Part shown: positions 24,367-34,361 of the stretch, piece by piece
Layout of the letters: each line of letters starts with the position of its first letter
How positions within the stretch are numbered: the first letter of the stretch is position 1
Origin: an uncultured Bacteroidales bacterium
Lineage (GTDB): Bacteria > Bacteroidota > Bacteroidia > Bacteroidales > CAIWKO01
Direction of reading: 5' to 3'
Length of the DNA: 64,000 bases
Assembly (NCBI GenBank): GCA_903913285.1
Contig: CAIWKO010000060.1
Location: forward strand, 62,001-126,000
The notes under the pieces: model-generated
Told to the model about the DNA's origin: nothing
What the model saw: the letters and a program-made list of their open reading frames with translations, nothing else
Databases searched by the model: none
Translations under genes and position numbers: made by a program

Positions 24367-26154
24367 ATGAACAAAACAATATCAATTAACATAGGCGGTT
24401 TATTTTTTCAGATCGATGAACAAGCATACATCATCCTGGAAAACTATCTTGACTCCCTAAAAAAACATTTCGCAGGCACCGAAGGCAGCGAAGAGATCAT
24501 TCAGGACATCGAATCTCGTATAGCCGAAATATTTCAAACCCGCATCGAAGCCGGAAACGTTATGATTACCCTCGAACACGTGGAAGAAACCATAAAGATA
24601 CTGGGCAACCCGGGCGATATCGACAACAACAGCCCCGAAAAAGAAACCAAAAAAGAACACAAACGCTTTTCACAGAAACGTTTGTTCCGCGACGAGGACA
24701 ACCGGGTGCTGGGCGGTGTATGTTCCGGATTGGGACATTATCTTGATGTCGACCCCGTTTGGTTTCGTCTGGGGTTTGTTATAGCCCTCTTGTTTTTCGG
24801 CTCGAGTATATTAATATACCTGGTGTTGTGGATCATCATCCCCAAAGCCGACAGCACCGAAGATAAAATGCACATGAAGGGCGCACCGATGACCATCAAG
24901 GAAATAGAAAACAATATCAAAGAGGAGTTCGAAGATCTGAAAACCCGTTTCCACGACATGCGCGGCCACACCCGAAGACGCACACGCAGAGAAATGCACG
25001 AACTAAAACGCAAGATACATCAGGCAAAACACGAAGCCAAGTATTCATATCGTCAGTGCTATGTAGCTTCAGCAGTGGCAGCAGGCAAAAAACCCGAACA
25101 CATGCATCATCATGGCTTTGGAAGCGTGTTTGGCGAAATATTTTACTATCTGCTTCGCGCCCTGCTGATATTTGCTGGCATTGTTCTGCTCATCGTTGCT
25201 ATTATTTTAACGGGTTCGCTTGTGCTTTCGCTCACGGCATCCGATAGTTTCGTGCTGTTCACCAAATGGGGCATATCGTCGGTTTCTGTTCCTGCTCTTT
25301 CTAACCTGTTTTTCGAAAACCAATGGCAGCAGCAACTTACTGTTATCACCCTTCTGCTGCTGATAGGCGTTCCTTTGCTGATGCTCATCTTCAACAGCAT
25401 CCGTATGATAATCGGATTCAAGACCAAGCATCGTATCATCTCCATAACCGCCTCGCTTATGTGGCTCACGGGTTTGATCATAGCCATTTTTCTCACCATT
25501 AACATCGTCGGCAATTTCAACGAAAAGACTTTTGTAAAGACAGAGGTCGTTTTGCCACAGCCCCGGAAAACCCTCACCATCGATATAACCGATAATTTGC
25601 CGGGCATACGCACAACAACTGTGAACGACGAAGAAAACGATGAAAGCAATGTGCAGAACCATCAGCATTTTATCTTCAACAACTGCTTCTTTTCTGAACA
25701 CAATGACAAACTCATCGCTTACGGTTTCCCAAAACTTAAGATCGTTGCTGCTTCCGGCGGAGAATATAAACTTACGGTGATAAAATTCGCACGGGGCACC
25801 AGCCTGTTGAGCGCACGCCATAGAGCCGAAGCAATAAAAGCAGATGTTGCCACACCCGATTCAACTTTGTTCATCAACAATTATTTTGTGCTCCCGTTCA
25901 ACGAAAAATGGCGCAACCAATCGGTGAAACTCCTGCTCGAAGTGCCCGAAGGGAAGAGTATTTTCCTGACCGGCAACGTAGAAAATCTGGTTTACGACAG
26001 CAATTACCTCGACGGAAGCTGGAACACGGATATGATTGGCAAAAAGATGACGATGCACAACGGCATTTTGGTTGAAGACAGACAATTGCCAGTTAAAACA
26101 GACAGCGTACCTGCAAAAAAACCGGTGCAAAAAAGACTTCTGCCTAAAAAATAA
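24367..26154 (+). CDS. PspC-domain inner-membrane protein
   Basis: 595 residues. Residues 1-85 are a soluble segment (INIGGLFFQIDEQAYIILENYL, EEIIQDIESRIAEIF) usual in the Bacteroidota form. A PspC domain follows at about 98-160 (KRLFRDEDNRVLGGVCSGLGHYLDVDP and a hydrophobic helix). Then come a basic segment and three or four transmembrane helices (about 255-400), and an extracytoplasmic beta-rich C-terminal domain with a Lys-rich tail. PspC proteins take part in phage-shock/envelope-stress sensing. It is the second gene of the padR operon and is followed by a terminator. Confidence 0.88.
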   Translation: MNKTISINIGGLFFQIDEQAYIILENYLDSLKKHFAGTEGSEEIIQDIESRIAEIFQTRIEAGNVMITLEHVEETIKILGNPGDIDNNSPEKETKKEHKRFSQKRLFRDEDNRVLGGVCSGLGHYLDVDPVWFRLGFVIALLFFGSSILIYLVLWIIIPKADSTEDKMHMKGAPMTIKEIENNIKEEFEDLKTRFHDMRGHTRRRTRREMHELKRKIHQAKHEAKYSYRQCYVASAVAAGKKPEHMHHHGFGSVFGEIFYYLLRALLIFAGIVLLIVAIILTGSLVLSLTASDSFVLFTKWGISSVSVPALSNLFFENQWQQQLTVITLLLLIGVPLLMLIFNSIRMIIGFKTKHRIISITASLMWLTGLIIAIFLTINIVGNFNEKTFVKTEVVLPQPRKTLTIDITDNLPGIRTTTVNDEENDESNVQNHQHFIFNNCFFSEHNDKLIAYGFPKLKIVAASGGEYKLTVIKFARGTSLLSARHRAEAIKADVATPDSTLFINNYFVLPFNEKWRNQSVKLLLEVPEGKSIFLTGNVENLVYDSNYLDGSWNTDMIGKKMTMHNGILVEDRQLPVKTDSVPAKKPVQKRLLPKK

Positions 26155-26180
26155 ATGATCTTGCTTTTTTCATTGTTCGA

Positions 26181-26213
26181 ACAGCCATACAGTAATGTGT
26201 GGCTGTTTTTTTT
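26181..26213 (+). terminator. Terminator of padR-pspC
   Basis: ACAGCCATACA, loop GTAA, TGTGTGGCTGT, then T8. Eleven pairs with one wobble. It lies just before the convergent gene at 26227. Confidence 0.8.
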
Positions 26214-26226
26214 GGAACTGTTGCTC

Positions 26227-26865
26227 CTACTCCCTGCTCAAAAACGGCCTGAACTCTTTCGACTCCTTGACACGTCGGGCAATTTCAATAAAATCGCCTA
26301 TCCGATACATCTCAAGGTTCTCCTTAAGTTCAAGCTTTATCAGTATCACATTGCCAAACAACATCGACAGGTCATCATCCAGGTTGAGATCAACAATAAT
26401 TTTTGAAATTTGTTCTATCGACGTAAACCGAACGTTCAGTTTGGGATCGGAATAATCTCTCGGAAGGTTTTTCGATTCGCGGGCCACAAGTTTCTCGACC
26501 GACATCTCTCCCAACCCTATCAAATGTTTCTCACCGTCGGGCGAACGCATAAACACAGAGTCGTTTCCATAATTATGATACCTGACGACCTCGCTGTTCA
26601 TGTATTGTTTATACACTTTCAGGCTATCGATAAGTTGTGCAAAAGTCCAGTCTTCAATTTTTACATTATCTTGCATCTTGCCCACGATATATTCACCCAT
26701 AAGCTGAGAATCATATTTCGACATCAGTTTTTTTTCCAACAGTTTATGAATGATATCAGGGCTGTTCTCCGAAACTTTTGTTCGCAACAGTTCTTCTGCA
26801 GTTTGAGCAAAAAGCCCAACGGAGATAAACAGAAAGAAAAATGTAAGACTGAAATATTTTATCAT
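26227..26865 (-). CDS. Exported protein of unknown function
   Basis: 212 residues with a signal peptide (MIKYFSLTFFFLFISVGLFAQ). The mature part is mostly helical and charged (LLEKKLMSKYDSQLMGEYIVGKMQDN, FAQLIDSLKVYKQYM), with no lipobox and no sorting tail. I do not recognise the family. It is a single gene between convergent pspC and the upstream acyl-CoA synthetase gene, which may be cotranscribed with it (36-base gap). Confidence 0.7.
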   Translation of the reverse strand: MIKYFSLTFFFLFISVGLFAQTAEELLRTKVSENSPDIIHKLLEKKLMSKYDSQLMGEYIVGKMQDNVKIEDWTFAQLIDSLKVYKQYMNSEVVRYHNYGNDSVFMRSPDGEKHLIGLGEMSVEKLVARESKNLPRDYSDPKLNVRFTSIEQISKIIVDLNLDDDLSMLFGNVILIKLELKENLEMYRIGDFIEIARRVKESKEFRPFLSRE

Positions 26866-26901
26866 AGTTTTAGTTTTAATGCAGATTAGGAGTCTGAGAA
26901 A

Positions 26902-28959
26902 CTATTTCTCGATCCGTATACGTGCATCAACAGCCACCACTTTATCGGCATTACCCAGCAAAGGATTCAGATCAAGTTCCCTTATTTCAGGAGCAACCTG
27001 CAACAAAGCAGATAAACGCATGATAATATCGGCAAGTATATTTTGGTCGATGCCTTTTTGTCCGCGAACGCCTTCAATAATTTTATAGCTTTTCAGGCTT
27101 TTGATCATCGTCATGGCTTCGGCTTTCCCAATTGGCGACAAACCTGCCGAAACATCTTTCAACACTTCGATAAAAATACCTCCCAAACCAAACAATATCA
27201 TGTGCCCGAATTTAGCTTCGAAGTTGGCTCCCACAAAAAGTTCCGTTCCGCTCAGCATAGGCTGTATCAATATGGCAGTAGTTTCTTTTATCTGTATCAT
27301 GCGTTCGAATTCGCGTTCCACTGTTTCAATGTTTTTCACATTCAGCACCACTCCACCCACATCCGATTTATGAACCGGACCAACCACTTTCATCACCACC
27401 GGGAATCCCAAACGTTGCGCTTCTGCTTTTGCCGTTTCTTTATCGGTTACCACAGCTTCGCCTGTACGGGGAATGCCCGCAGCATCCAACAATGACTGGA
27501 TCTCTGCCGGAGAAATATATCCTTCGGCAGTTCCATCGATAATCGAACGGATCTTCACAGTATCAACCTGAGGTAATGTAGGAACTTCTTCGAAAGGTTT
27601 GGCTGTATAAAACACCTTCACCAAAGCCTTAGCCAACACCACTTCATCGGGGAAGTTGATGCGGTCTTTGGATAGAAAATCGTTCACCTCTTCACCGGCA
27701 GTTAAAGTAGATGGCAATACAGGGAATATAGGTTTTAAGGCCGTTTTCATTTTTGCATCCAGCACAGTATAAACATCAAAAAGTTTGAACAAGCCGGGTG
27801 TTCCGAAAATGACGATCATGGCATCTATATCATCAAATCTTTGGTCAACATAATCGATTATGGTTCCCAGTTGTTCTGCAGTTCCTGTTGCCAGAAAATC
27901 GATAGGATTTGCTACCGATGAACCCGGAAACAACTTGGTGAGCAGTTCTTTGCTTGCAGGAGAATCAATATGGGGAACGTCTAATCCTCCATTCGATAGG
28001 GCATCGGTACACATCACAGCGGGTCCGCCGGCATGGGTAATAATAGCAAGACGTTTGCCCTTCAGTTCGGGATGCATGAACACCGAAGCAACACTGATAA
28101 GATCTTCGCGCCCGATGCAACGAACTATACCTGCCTTGCGGAACAATGCATCTACTGCCACATCAGAACTTGCCAAAGCACCAGTATGTGAAGAAGCCGC
28201 CCGCGAACCTGCATCAGACGAACCGGCTTTTATGGCCGCTATCCTGCATCCTTTCCGGATCAGCGACGAAGCATGTTTCAATAGCTTCTGAGGTTTTGAA
28301 ATGTTCTCGATATACAGCAGTTTCACCCGTGAACTTGTTGCAGGGTCGAATGAATTGTCGAGATATTCGAGCAATTCTTCCACGCCAAGCTGAGCACTGT
28401 TCCCAACAGAAAACACATTTGCAAACGTAAGCCCGTTGGGGATACCCGCTTCCATAATAAAACAAGCCGTAGCGCCCGAACCTGAAATAAAATCACATCC
28501 CTGGGGTTCGAGTTTGGGAATAGGATACGTAAAGATGCTGTGATGCGAGGGTGTGAGGATTCCAGTGCAATTGGGTCCTATCAGGCATCCACCGGTACTG
28601 TTTATGGTGTCTACAATTTGTTTTTCGAGTTCCGCACCTTCTTTGCTTTCTTCACTGAAACCTGCTGAAAGTATGATAAATGCTTTTGTTTCTTTTTTTC
28701 GGGCAAGAATCTCGACCGTCTCGGGTATTAATTTCGCAGCAATGGCAATAATTGCCAGATCAACCTGAGGCATTTCGTTGATATCCTGAAAACTTTTTAT
28801 TCCCTGAACTTCGGGTTCTTTCAGATTTGTAACATACAAATGACCGGCAAAATGTCCGTCTATCAAATTCTTTAATACTTTTCCGCCCGGTTTGGTTATT
28901 TCGTTCGAGCCACCCACAACCACAATGCTACGGGGATTTATCAGAAAATTGTTCACCAT
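26902..28959 (-). CDS. Acyl-CoA synthetase (ADP-forming), fused alpha and beta domains
   Basis: 685 residues. The order is a CoA-binding Rossmann domain (SIVVVGGSNEITKPGGKVLKN), succinyl-CoA-ligase-like domains with the phospho-His loop SSHTGALASSD, and a C-terminal ATP-grasp domain (YISPAEIQSLLDAAGIP, GFPVVMKVVGPVHKSDVGGVVLN, ELDLNPLL). It interconverts acetyl- or another acyl-CoA plus ADP and phosphate with the acid and ATP, giving ATP in fermentation or acid activation. Length is normal for the fused form. The exact acyl substrate cannot be read from sequence. Confidence 0.93.
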   Translation of the reverse strand: MVNNFLINPRSIVVVGGSNEITKPGGKVLKNLIDGHFAGHLYVTNLKEPEVQGIKSFQDINEMPQVDLAIIAIAAKLIPETVEILARKKETKAFIILSAGFSEESKEGAELEKQIVDTINSTGGCLIGPNCTGILTPSHHSIFTYPIPKLEPQGCDFISGSGATACFIMEAGIPNGLTFANVFSVGNSAQLGVEELLEYLDNSFDPATSSRVKLLYIENISKPQKLLKHASSLIRKGCRIAAIKAGSSDAGSRAASSHTGALASSDVAVDALFRKAGIVRCIGREDLISVASVFMHPELKGKRLAIITHAGGPAVMCTDALSNGGLDVPHIDSPASKELLTKLFPGSSVANPIDFLATGTAEQLGTIIDYVDQRFDDIDAMIVIFGTPGLFKLFDVYTVLDAKMKTALKPIFPVLPSTLTAGEEVNDFLSKDRINFPDEVVLAKALVKVFYTAKPFEEVPTLPQVDTVKIRSIIDGTAEGYISPAEIQSLLDAAGIPRTGEAVVTDKETAKAEAQRLGFPVVMKVVGPVHKSDVGGVVLNVKNIETVEREFERMIQIKETTAILIQPMLSGTELFVGANFEAKFGHMILFGLGGIFIEVLKDVSAGLSPIGKAEAMTMIKSLKSYKIIEGVRGQKGIDQNILADIIMRLSALLQVAPEIRELDLNPLLGNADKVVAVDARIRIEK

Positions 28960-29100
28960 TCTTCTTAAATTTTAGTGCGCTAAGGTAAAAAAATACTTTT
29001 TAACAAGATACTATGTTGAAAACAAAAATAGCCGGGCTTTTTTTGAAAACAGCAAATTACTACTTTTACACCCTGAAACTTAGATTTTAAAATTTCTGAC

Positions 29101-29385
29101 ATGCCAAACAACAAAAAGAAGAAAAAAATAAAATACAAAAAGTTTGAGTTTAAACTTTCAGTAAAACAAAAAAATCTCATCGATAAGTTCTGCAGGGCAA
29201 AAAAAGTTAGCCCGAATAAGATGATAAAGTCCGCTATCAAAGATTATATCCGTAAATTTGCCGATTCGTTACCTGAAGAAGACTATATCAGCGAAAATCA
29301 GTTATGCCTGTTTGATGTTGAAGAAGATATTGAGAATTATGAAATGGCTGAAAAACAGGAAGAGTTTAAAACCACATTATTCTGA
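29101..29385 (+). CDS. Small Lys-rich protein, possibly ribbon-helix-helix
   Basis: 94 residues. A Lys-rich start (MPNNKKKKKIKYKKFEFKL) and a segment SVKQKNLIDKFCRAKKVSPNKMIKSAIKDYI are compatible with a MetJ/Arc-type ribbon-helix-helix fold; the tail is acidic. It may bind nucleic acid. It lies 59 bases upstream of grpE on the same strand. Function not assigned. Confidence 0.6.
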   Translation: MPNNKKKKKIKYKKFEFKLSVKQKNLIDKFCRAKKVSPNKMIKSAIKDYIRKFADSLPEEDYISENQLCLFDVEEDIENYEMAEKQEEFKTTLF

Positions 29386-29444
29386 CAAAATGTCGCATAA
29401 GTAATACTGGCAAAAAATTTGATTACCCCAAATTCAATTTGATT

Positions 29445-30017
29445 ATGAAAACAAAGAAAACTATGTCGAAGGAACACGAAGAAAAGAAACATGCAGAAAG
29501 CAAAGCCGAAGGAAAAGAAGAAGTGACTTCAACAGATGATTTCCCATGCGACGGCACTGAAAAAGACGAATTGATCCTGATACAAAAAGCCAAGATCGAC
29601 GAACTCAATGACAAATATTTACGCTTATATGCCGAGTTCGACAACTATCGCAAACGAACGATAAAAGAGCGTTTAGAAATGAGCAAAACTGCCGCAGCCG
29701 ATGTTATTTCATCCATGCTTCCGGTTTTGGATGATTTGGAACGCGCCATTAATGCCATGCCCGATGAGGAAGCTAACAAAGCTCTGAAAGAAGGCATTGT
29801 ACTGATCTACAACAAATACAAATCCATTTTAACAAAAAACGGACTGGAAGAGATTAAGTCAATTGGCGAAGTGTTCAATACAGATATCCATGAGGCTATT
29901 GCAAATGTACCTGCAGAAAATGAAAAGATGAAAGGCAGAATCATTGATCAGGTTGAAAAAGGATATTACCTGAACGGAACTATGCTCCGTTTTGCTAAAG
30001 TGGTTGTAGCTAATTAA
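29445..30017 (+). CDS. grpE: Nucleotide exchange factor GrpE
   Basis: 190 residues from the ATG at 29445; a TTG two codons earlier is less likely. An acidic, Lys-rich disordered N-terminus is followed by a coiled coil (DELNDKYLRLYAEFDNYRKRTIKERLE, the GrpE signature). The C-terminal beta domain has FNTDIHEAIANVPAE and GRIIDQVEKGYYLNGTMLRFAKVVV. It releases ADP from DnaK. dnaJ follows 89 bases downstream; dnaK is not in the window. Confidence 0.95.
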   Translation: MKTKKTMSKEHEEKKHAESKAEGKEEVTSTDDFPCDGTEKDELILIQKAKIDELNDKYLRLYAEFDNYRKRTIKERLEMSKTAAADVISSMLPVLDDLERAINAMPDEEANKALKEGIVLIYNKYKSILTKNGLEEIKSIGEVFNTDIHEAIANVPAENEKMKGRIIDQVEKGYYLNGTMLRFAKVVVAN

Positions 30018-30106
30018 AGTCCAAATTTGGTAGACTCCAAATACTTGTTGATCAAAAATACCCGATAAGAAATATAATTAAATTGTAATACCAGATACCA
30101 AAATAG

Positions 30107-31252
30107 ATGACCAAACGTGACTACTACGAAATACTTGGAGTTTCGAAAAATGCAGAAGATTCTGAGATCAAAAAAGCCTATCGGCAGTTAGCCTTAAAAT
30201 ACCATCCCGATAAAAACCCGGACGATAGTGCAGCTGAAGAAAAATTTAAAGAAGCTGCCGAAGCTTATGATGTATTGAGTAACCCTGAAAAAAAGAGTCG
30301 TTATGACCGTTACGGTCATCAGGGACTTGGAAATTCTTCAGGATTTGGCGGAGGCGGTATGAGCATGGATGATATTTTCAGCCATTTTGGCGATATCTTC
30401 GGAGGGGCATTCGGAAATTTTGGCGGATTCGGCGGAGGACAATCGCAACGCAGGAAAGTAAATTACGGTAGCAACTTACGTGTTAAAATAAAAATGACAC
30501 TGGAAGAGATTTCTGCAGGAGTAGAAAAAAAGATCAATGTCAATAAAAATGTTAGCTGTAAAGAATGCAGCGGAACAGGTGCAAAGAACGGAAGCTCGTT
30601 CAAAACATGTTCAACCTGCGGAGGACGCGGACAGGTGAGCCGTGTTACCAATACATTCCTCGGCCAGATGCAGACAACCTCTGCTTGCCCTACATGCGGC
30701 GGCGAAGGTCAATCCATCACTGAAAAATGCACTTCGTGTTTCGGCAACGGCATTGTAAAAGGCGATGAAGTGATCAGTATAAAAATTCCCGCAGGAGTTG
30801 CTGATGGCATGCAGCTTTCGCTTAGCGGAAAAGGAAATGCAGCAGCACGCGGCGGGCAACCCGGCGATCTGATCGTACTGATTGAAGAAATGGAACACGC
30901 CGAGCTGATTCGCGATGGAAATAATTTATTGTATACCCAATATATCAGCTTCCCCGATGCAGTAATGGGAACTTCGGTTGAAATACCCACCCTGGAAGGA
31001 AAAGCACGAGTAAAGATTGAAGCAGGTACACAATCGGGCAAAATTCTTAAACTAAAAAACAAAGGATTACCTTCACTGAATTCATACGGGCGCGGCGATC
31101 TGTTGATAGGTATCAACGTCTGGACACCACAAACCCTCACGAAAGAAGAAAAGCACATCATCACAAACCTGATGACTTCTGAAAACATTAAACCTCATCC
31201 GGGAGCCAAAGACAAGAACTTCTTTGAAAAAATGAGAGAATTTTTCCAATAA
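30107..31252 (+). CDS. dnaJ: Molecular chaperone DnaJ
   Basis: 381 residues with the full type I layout: J domain ([23 protein letters not shown] with the HPD motif), Gly/Phe-rich linker (about 77-115), four CxxCxGxG zinc-binding repeats ([32 protein letters not shown]), and the C-terminal substrate-binding domains. It stimulates DnaK ATPase and delivers clients. It is part of a probable grpE-dnaJ-ABC transporter transcription unit, with 11 bases to the next gene. Confidence 0.97.
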   Translation: MTKRDYYEILGVSKNAEDSEIKKAYRQLALKYHPDKNPDDSAAEEKFKEAAEAYDVLSNPEKKSRYDRYGHQGLGNSSGFGGGGMSMDDIFSHFGDIFGGAFGNFGGFGGGQSQRRKVNYGSNLRVKIKMTLEEISAGVEKKINVNKNVSCKECSGTGAKNGSSFKTCSTCGGRGQVSRVTNTFLGQMQTTSACPTCGGEGQSITEKCTSCFGNGIVKGDEVISIKIPAGVADGMQLSLSGKGNAAARGGQPGDLIVLIEEMEHAELIRDGNNLLYTQYISFPDAVMGTSVEIPTLEGKARVKIEAGTQSGKILKLKNKGLPSLNSYGRGDLLIGINVWTPQTLTKEEKHIITNLMTSENIKPHPGAKDKNFFEKMREFFQ

Positions 31253-31263
31253 TCAACACAAAA

Positions 31264-32220
31264 ATGAATCTATTAGAAACCAGGAACATCACCAAACGAT
31301 ACGCGAATCATCTTGCCTTAAACAACGTTTCCATCAGTGTTCCTCCCCAAAGTATTTATGGTTTGCTGGGCCCGAATGGTGCTGGAAAGACCACCCTCAT
31401 CCGCATCATCAATATGATAACCTCCCACGACGAAGGCGAGATATTTTTGAACGGAGAAAAACTTCTTCAGAATCATATCGAACAGATCGGATATCTGCCC
31501 GAAGAAAGAGGCTTGTACAAAAAGATGAAAGTTGGCGAACAGGCTTTGTATTTTGCACAATTGAAAGGCTTATCGAGAACAGATGCCCTTAAAAAACTTA
31601 AATTCTGGTTCGAAAAGTTTGAGATCGCAGCATGGTGGAACCGCAAGGTTGAAGAACTTTCGAAAGGCATGCAGCAAAAAGTTCAGTTTATTGTTACTGT
31701 GCTGCACGAACCCAAATTGTTGATTTTCGACGAACCGTTCAGCGGATTCGACCCCATTAACGCCAACATTATAAAAGACGAAATATTCCGCCTCAGAGAG
31801 AACGGAGCTACCATTATCTTTTCCACCCACAATATGTCGTCGGTTGAAGAACTTTGCGATAATATTGCACTGATAAACAAAGCAAATAAAATCCTGGAAG
31901 GCAAAGTAAAAGAGATCAAGAACACGTATAAGAACAATGTGTATCACGTTGAACTCGCAGGATACAACCAGATACTGAAAGAACATCTTAACCACGATTA
32001 TCTGATTGAAGAAGAAATTCATGATGATGAACTGCTGAAAGCAAAGATCAGAATATTGAATAGCAGTTCAACCAACGATATGATTCAAACTCTTATGAAA
32101 TTTGGGAATATTCATGCCATTCAGGAAATCATCCCTACCATGAATGACATTTTTATCGCGAAGGTTAACAATGATTCCATTCATCTCAACACCTCTTCAA
32201 ATTCAAATTTAACAGAATAA
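31264..32220 (+). CDS. ABC transporter ATP-binding protein, NatA-like
   Basis: 318 residues. Walker A GPNGAGKTT, Q-loop GYLPEERGLYKKM, signature LSKGMQQK and Walker B LLIFDEPFSGFDP are all present. The Q-loop-to-signature form with PEERGLY and SKGM is typical of the NatA/DrrA type that works with ABC-2 permeases. The C-terminal 100 residues are the usual accessory domain. It forms a two-gene transporter with the permease six bases downstream. Substrate unknown; homologues extrude sodium or drugs. Confidence 0.92.
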   Translation: MNLLETRNITKRYANHLALNNVSISVPPQSIYGLLGPNGAGKTTLIRIINMITSHDEGEIFLNGEKLLQNHIEQIGYLPEERGLYKKMKVGEQALYFAQLKGLSRTDALKKLKFWFEKFEIAAWWNRKVEELSKGMQQKVQFIVTVLHEPKLLIFDEPFSGFDPINANIIKDEIFRLRENGATIIFSTHNMSSVEELCDNIALINKANKILEGKVKEIKNTYKNNVYHVELAGYNQILKEHLNHDYLIEEEIHDDELLKAKIRILNSSSTNDMIQTLMKFGNIHAIQEIIPTMNDIFIAKVNNDSIHLNTSSNSNLTE

Positions 32221-32226
32221 GCCGTT

Positions 32227-33567
32227 ATGAAAAAGACGCTCATCATAATCAAACGCGAATATTTATCCAGAGTTAAAAAAAGATCGTTCATCATCATGAC
32301 CATTTTGGGGCCAATACTCATGGCCTCTTTGATGATCGTTCCGTTCTTTATTTCCAAGTGGGGTGAAGAAGTTAAAAAGGTGGATGTAGTGGACGAAACA
32401 GGCATCTATTACGGACATCTTGCCAGCAACAAATCCGTTCAGTTCAACTATGTGATGTCGGATATTAATACCGCCAAAGCCGACCTGTTAAAATCAGACA
32501 GCTACTGCCTGTTATATATTCCAAAGCCATCGCTTACCAAACCGAACTATGCTTTGCTTTTCTATTCGAGCAAACAACCGGGCATAAGCGTTACAAGCTA
32601 CATTGAAGAGAAAATGGAATACGTGCTCGAGAACAAAACCCTTCACGATCAGTTCGGTTTGGATAAAAAAGACCTCGACGCAGCTAAAACCAATATCAAC
32701 CTGCAAATGGAGAACGTTCAAACCGGCGAAAATTCTTCACCCGAGCTCACCACTTTCATTGGTTTGTTTGCAGGTATACTGATCTATTTCTCTATTTTCA
32801 TGTTTGGCTCGCAGGTAATGCGCGGCGTTATTGAAGAAAAAACCAGCCGCATCATAGAAGTGATCGTTTCATCCGTAAAACCTTTTCAGTTGCTGATGGG
32901 AAAGATAATCGGAATAGCATTGGTAGGACTAACGCAATTTCTGTTATGGATAGTTCTCACACTCGGCATTGTAACAGTTTTTCAGGCTTCGGTGGCAACA
33001 TCCGTTTCCAATCCCAAACACGATAAAACCGTTCAACAGGATTTTCCGGTTCAGAAAAACACTTTGTTTCCCGAAAACGCACAACCACAAACGCATAAAA
33101 GCGATGACAGCGATATGATGAATTCTGTCATGAGTTCTGTTTCTCATTACGACTTTGTTGCCATCATATTGATGTTCCTCTTTTTCTTCATCTTCGGTTA
33201 TTTATTATACGGAGCCTTGTTTGCAGCCATCGGTTCGGCTGTCGACAACGAAGCTGATACTCAGCAGTTCATGTTGCCGATCACGATTCCACTGATTCTT
33301 GCTTTTGTTATGTCACAATCCATCATCAATAACCCACAGGGTCCGCTGGCATTTTGGTTCTCTATCATACCGCTTACCTCTCCTATTGTGATGATGATAC
33401 GACTTCCATTCGGTGTTCCTGTTTTTGACATGGTGCTTTCGATGGGATTACTGGTACTGGGATTCTTGGGAGCTACCTGGCTGGCAGCAAAGATCTATCG
33501 TACCGGAATATTGATGTACGGCAAAAAGATCAGCTACAAAGAGATCTGGAAATGGCTCAAATACTAG
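32227..33567 (+). CDS. ABC-2 type permease, NatB-like
   Basis: 446 residues. One transmembrane helix near the N-terminus (about 20-42) is followed by a large extracytoplasmic domain (about 45-175) and then five or six helices. The region ITFIGLFAGILIYFSIFMFGSQVMRGVIEEKTSRIIEVIVSSVKPFQLLMGKIIG is the ABC-2 signature area (paraphrased here; the key words are VMRGVIEEKTSRIIEV and PFQLLMGK). It pairs with the NatA-like ATPase upstream. Confidence 0.9.
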   Translation: MKKTLIIIKREYLSRVKKRSFIIMTILGPILMASLMIVPFFISKWGEEVKKVDVVDETGIYYGHLASNKSVQFNYVMSDINTAKADLLKSDSYCLLYIPKPSLTKPNYALLFYSSKQPGISVTSYIEEKMEYVLENKTLHDQFGLDKKDLDAAKTNINLQMENVQTGENSSPELTTFIGLFAGILIYFSIFMFGSQVMRGVIEEKTSRIIEVIVSSVKPFQLLMGKIIGIALVGLTQFLLWIVLTLGIVTVFQASVATSVSNPKHDKTVQQDFPVQKNTLFPENAQPQTHKSDDSDMMNSVMSSVSHYDFVAIILMFLFFFIFGYLLYGALFAAIGSAVDNEADTQQFMLPITIPLILAFVMSQSIINNPQGPLAFWFSIIPLTSPIVMMIRLPFGVPVFDMVLSMGLLVLGFLGATWLAAKIYRTGILMYGKKISYKEIWKWLKY

Positions 33568-33644
33568 GATTTTGGAGTGAGCTTGAGTGAGCCAGAACGC
33601 CTTGAGTGACCTTGAGTTGAAACCCTACTTATTGATAAGAAAAA

Positions 33645-34172
33645 CTACTTTTTAGGTATCCATTCTATTTTGACGTACTTTTTTAGGTCCAATCGTTTAA
33701 CGGGTATCCATATTTCTTCTTCCGAATCGGGACTGTCGTTCTTGTATTTTTTGCCCATCACCTGAAAAAATGGTCGGCTTACTATTTCGTACAACGCATA
33801 TTCATACCACGGTTCGAATATAGCGTCATACTGCTCGCGAAAAGCACTTGCAGGGCCTTTATGTGTGTATACGGCATACCAGTCGCATTCGATGGTCATG
33901 GTTTCCATGCCTTCGGGTATATTATCGAAGCTGCTCACTTCCACTGCTGCCCATTTCTCAAAGGGCATCTCGAACGAGAAAATTTCTTCATCATCCTGAT
34001 AATCGTATATCTGAACACAATAAAGGTCTTCGCCTTTGATGTTACTGATCTTTTTCCGTTCGGGCATAAAGCTTTTCCATAACTCGACGGTTTTGTCGTT
34101 GGCAAAATTCATTTTAAGACGTTTGCCAACCAGCCTGATCTTTCTTGAGAGTCTGACGCGCGGTTCTTCCAT
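33645..34172 (-). CDS. GyrI-like effector-binding-domain protein
   Basis: 175 residues, a single GyrI/AraC-effector-type domain. Clues are LVGKRLKMNFAND at the start, ECDWYAVYTHKGPASAFREQYDAIFEPWYEYALYEIVSRPFFQVMG in the middle (read as the typical Y..(F/Y)..G.......Y..I...W segment) and SEEEIWIPVKRL at the end. Stand-alone members bind small cationic or hydrophobic compounds, or act as hydrolases. No DNA-binding domain is attached, and regulation and partner are unknown. Confidence 0.75.
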   Translation of the reverse strand: MEEPRVRLSRKIRLVGKRLKMNFANDKTVELWKSFMPERKKISNIKGEDLYCVQIYDYQDDEEIFSFEMPFEKWAAVEVSSFDNIPEGMETMTIECDWYAVYTHKGPASAFREQYDAIFEPWYEYALYEIVSRPFFQVMGKKYKNDSPDSEEEIWIPVKRLDLKKYVKIEWIPKK

Positions 34173-34319
34173 GGATTAGGGTTTATTAGTTATAAAATAA
34201 TTTTCGAACTTTACATCACCAAAGTTATGATTTTTTTATTTTACTTTTTTAAAACTTGATTTATTTCATAAATGAATTAAATTTTTGTTGAATAATTAGT
34301 AATCTGCTTTTTTTTAATT

Positions 34320-34327
34320 TATCTTTG
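34320..34327 (+). promoter_or_regulatory. -7 element of the first collagen-like lipoprotein gene
   Basis: TATCTTTG followed by TTCAAACAT, 35 bases before the ATG. The same block is repeated ahead of the second paralogue at 35002, so the promoter was duplicated with the gene. Confidence 0.55.
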
Positions 34328-34361
34328 TTCAAACATATTATTAATTAAAAAACCAAAATCA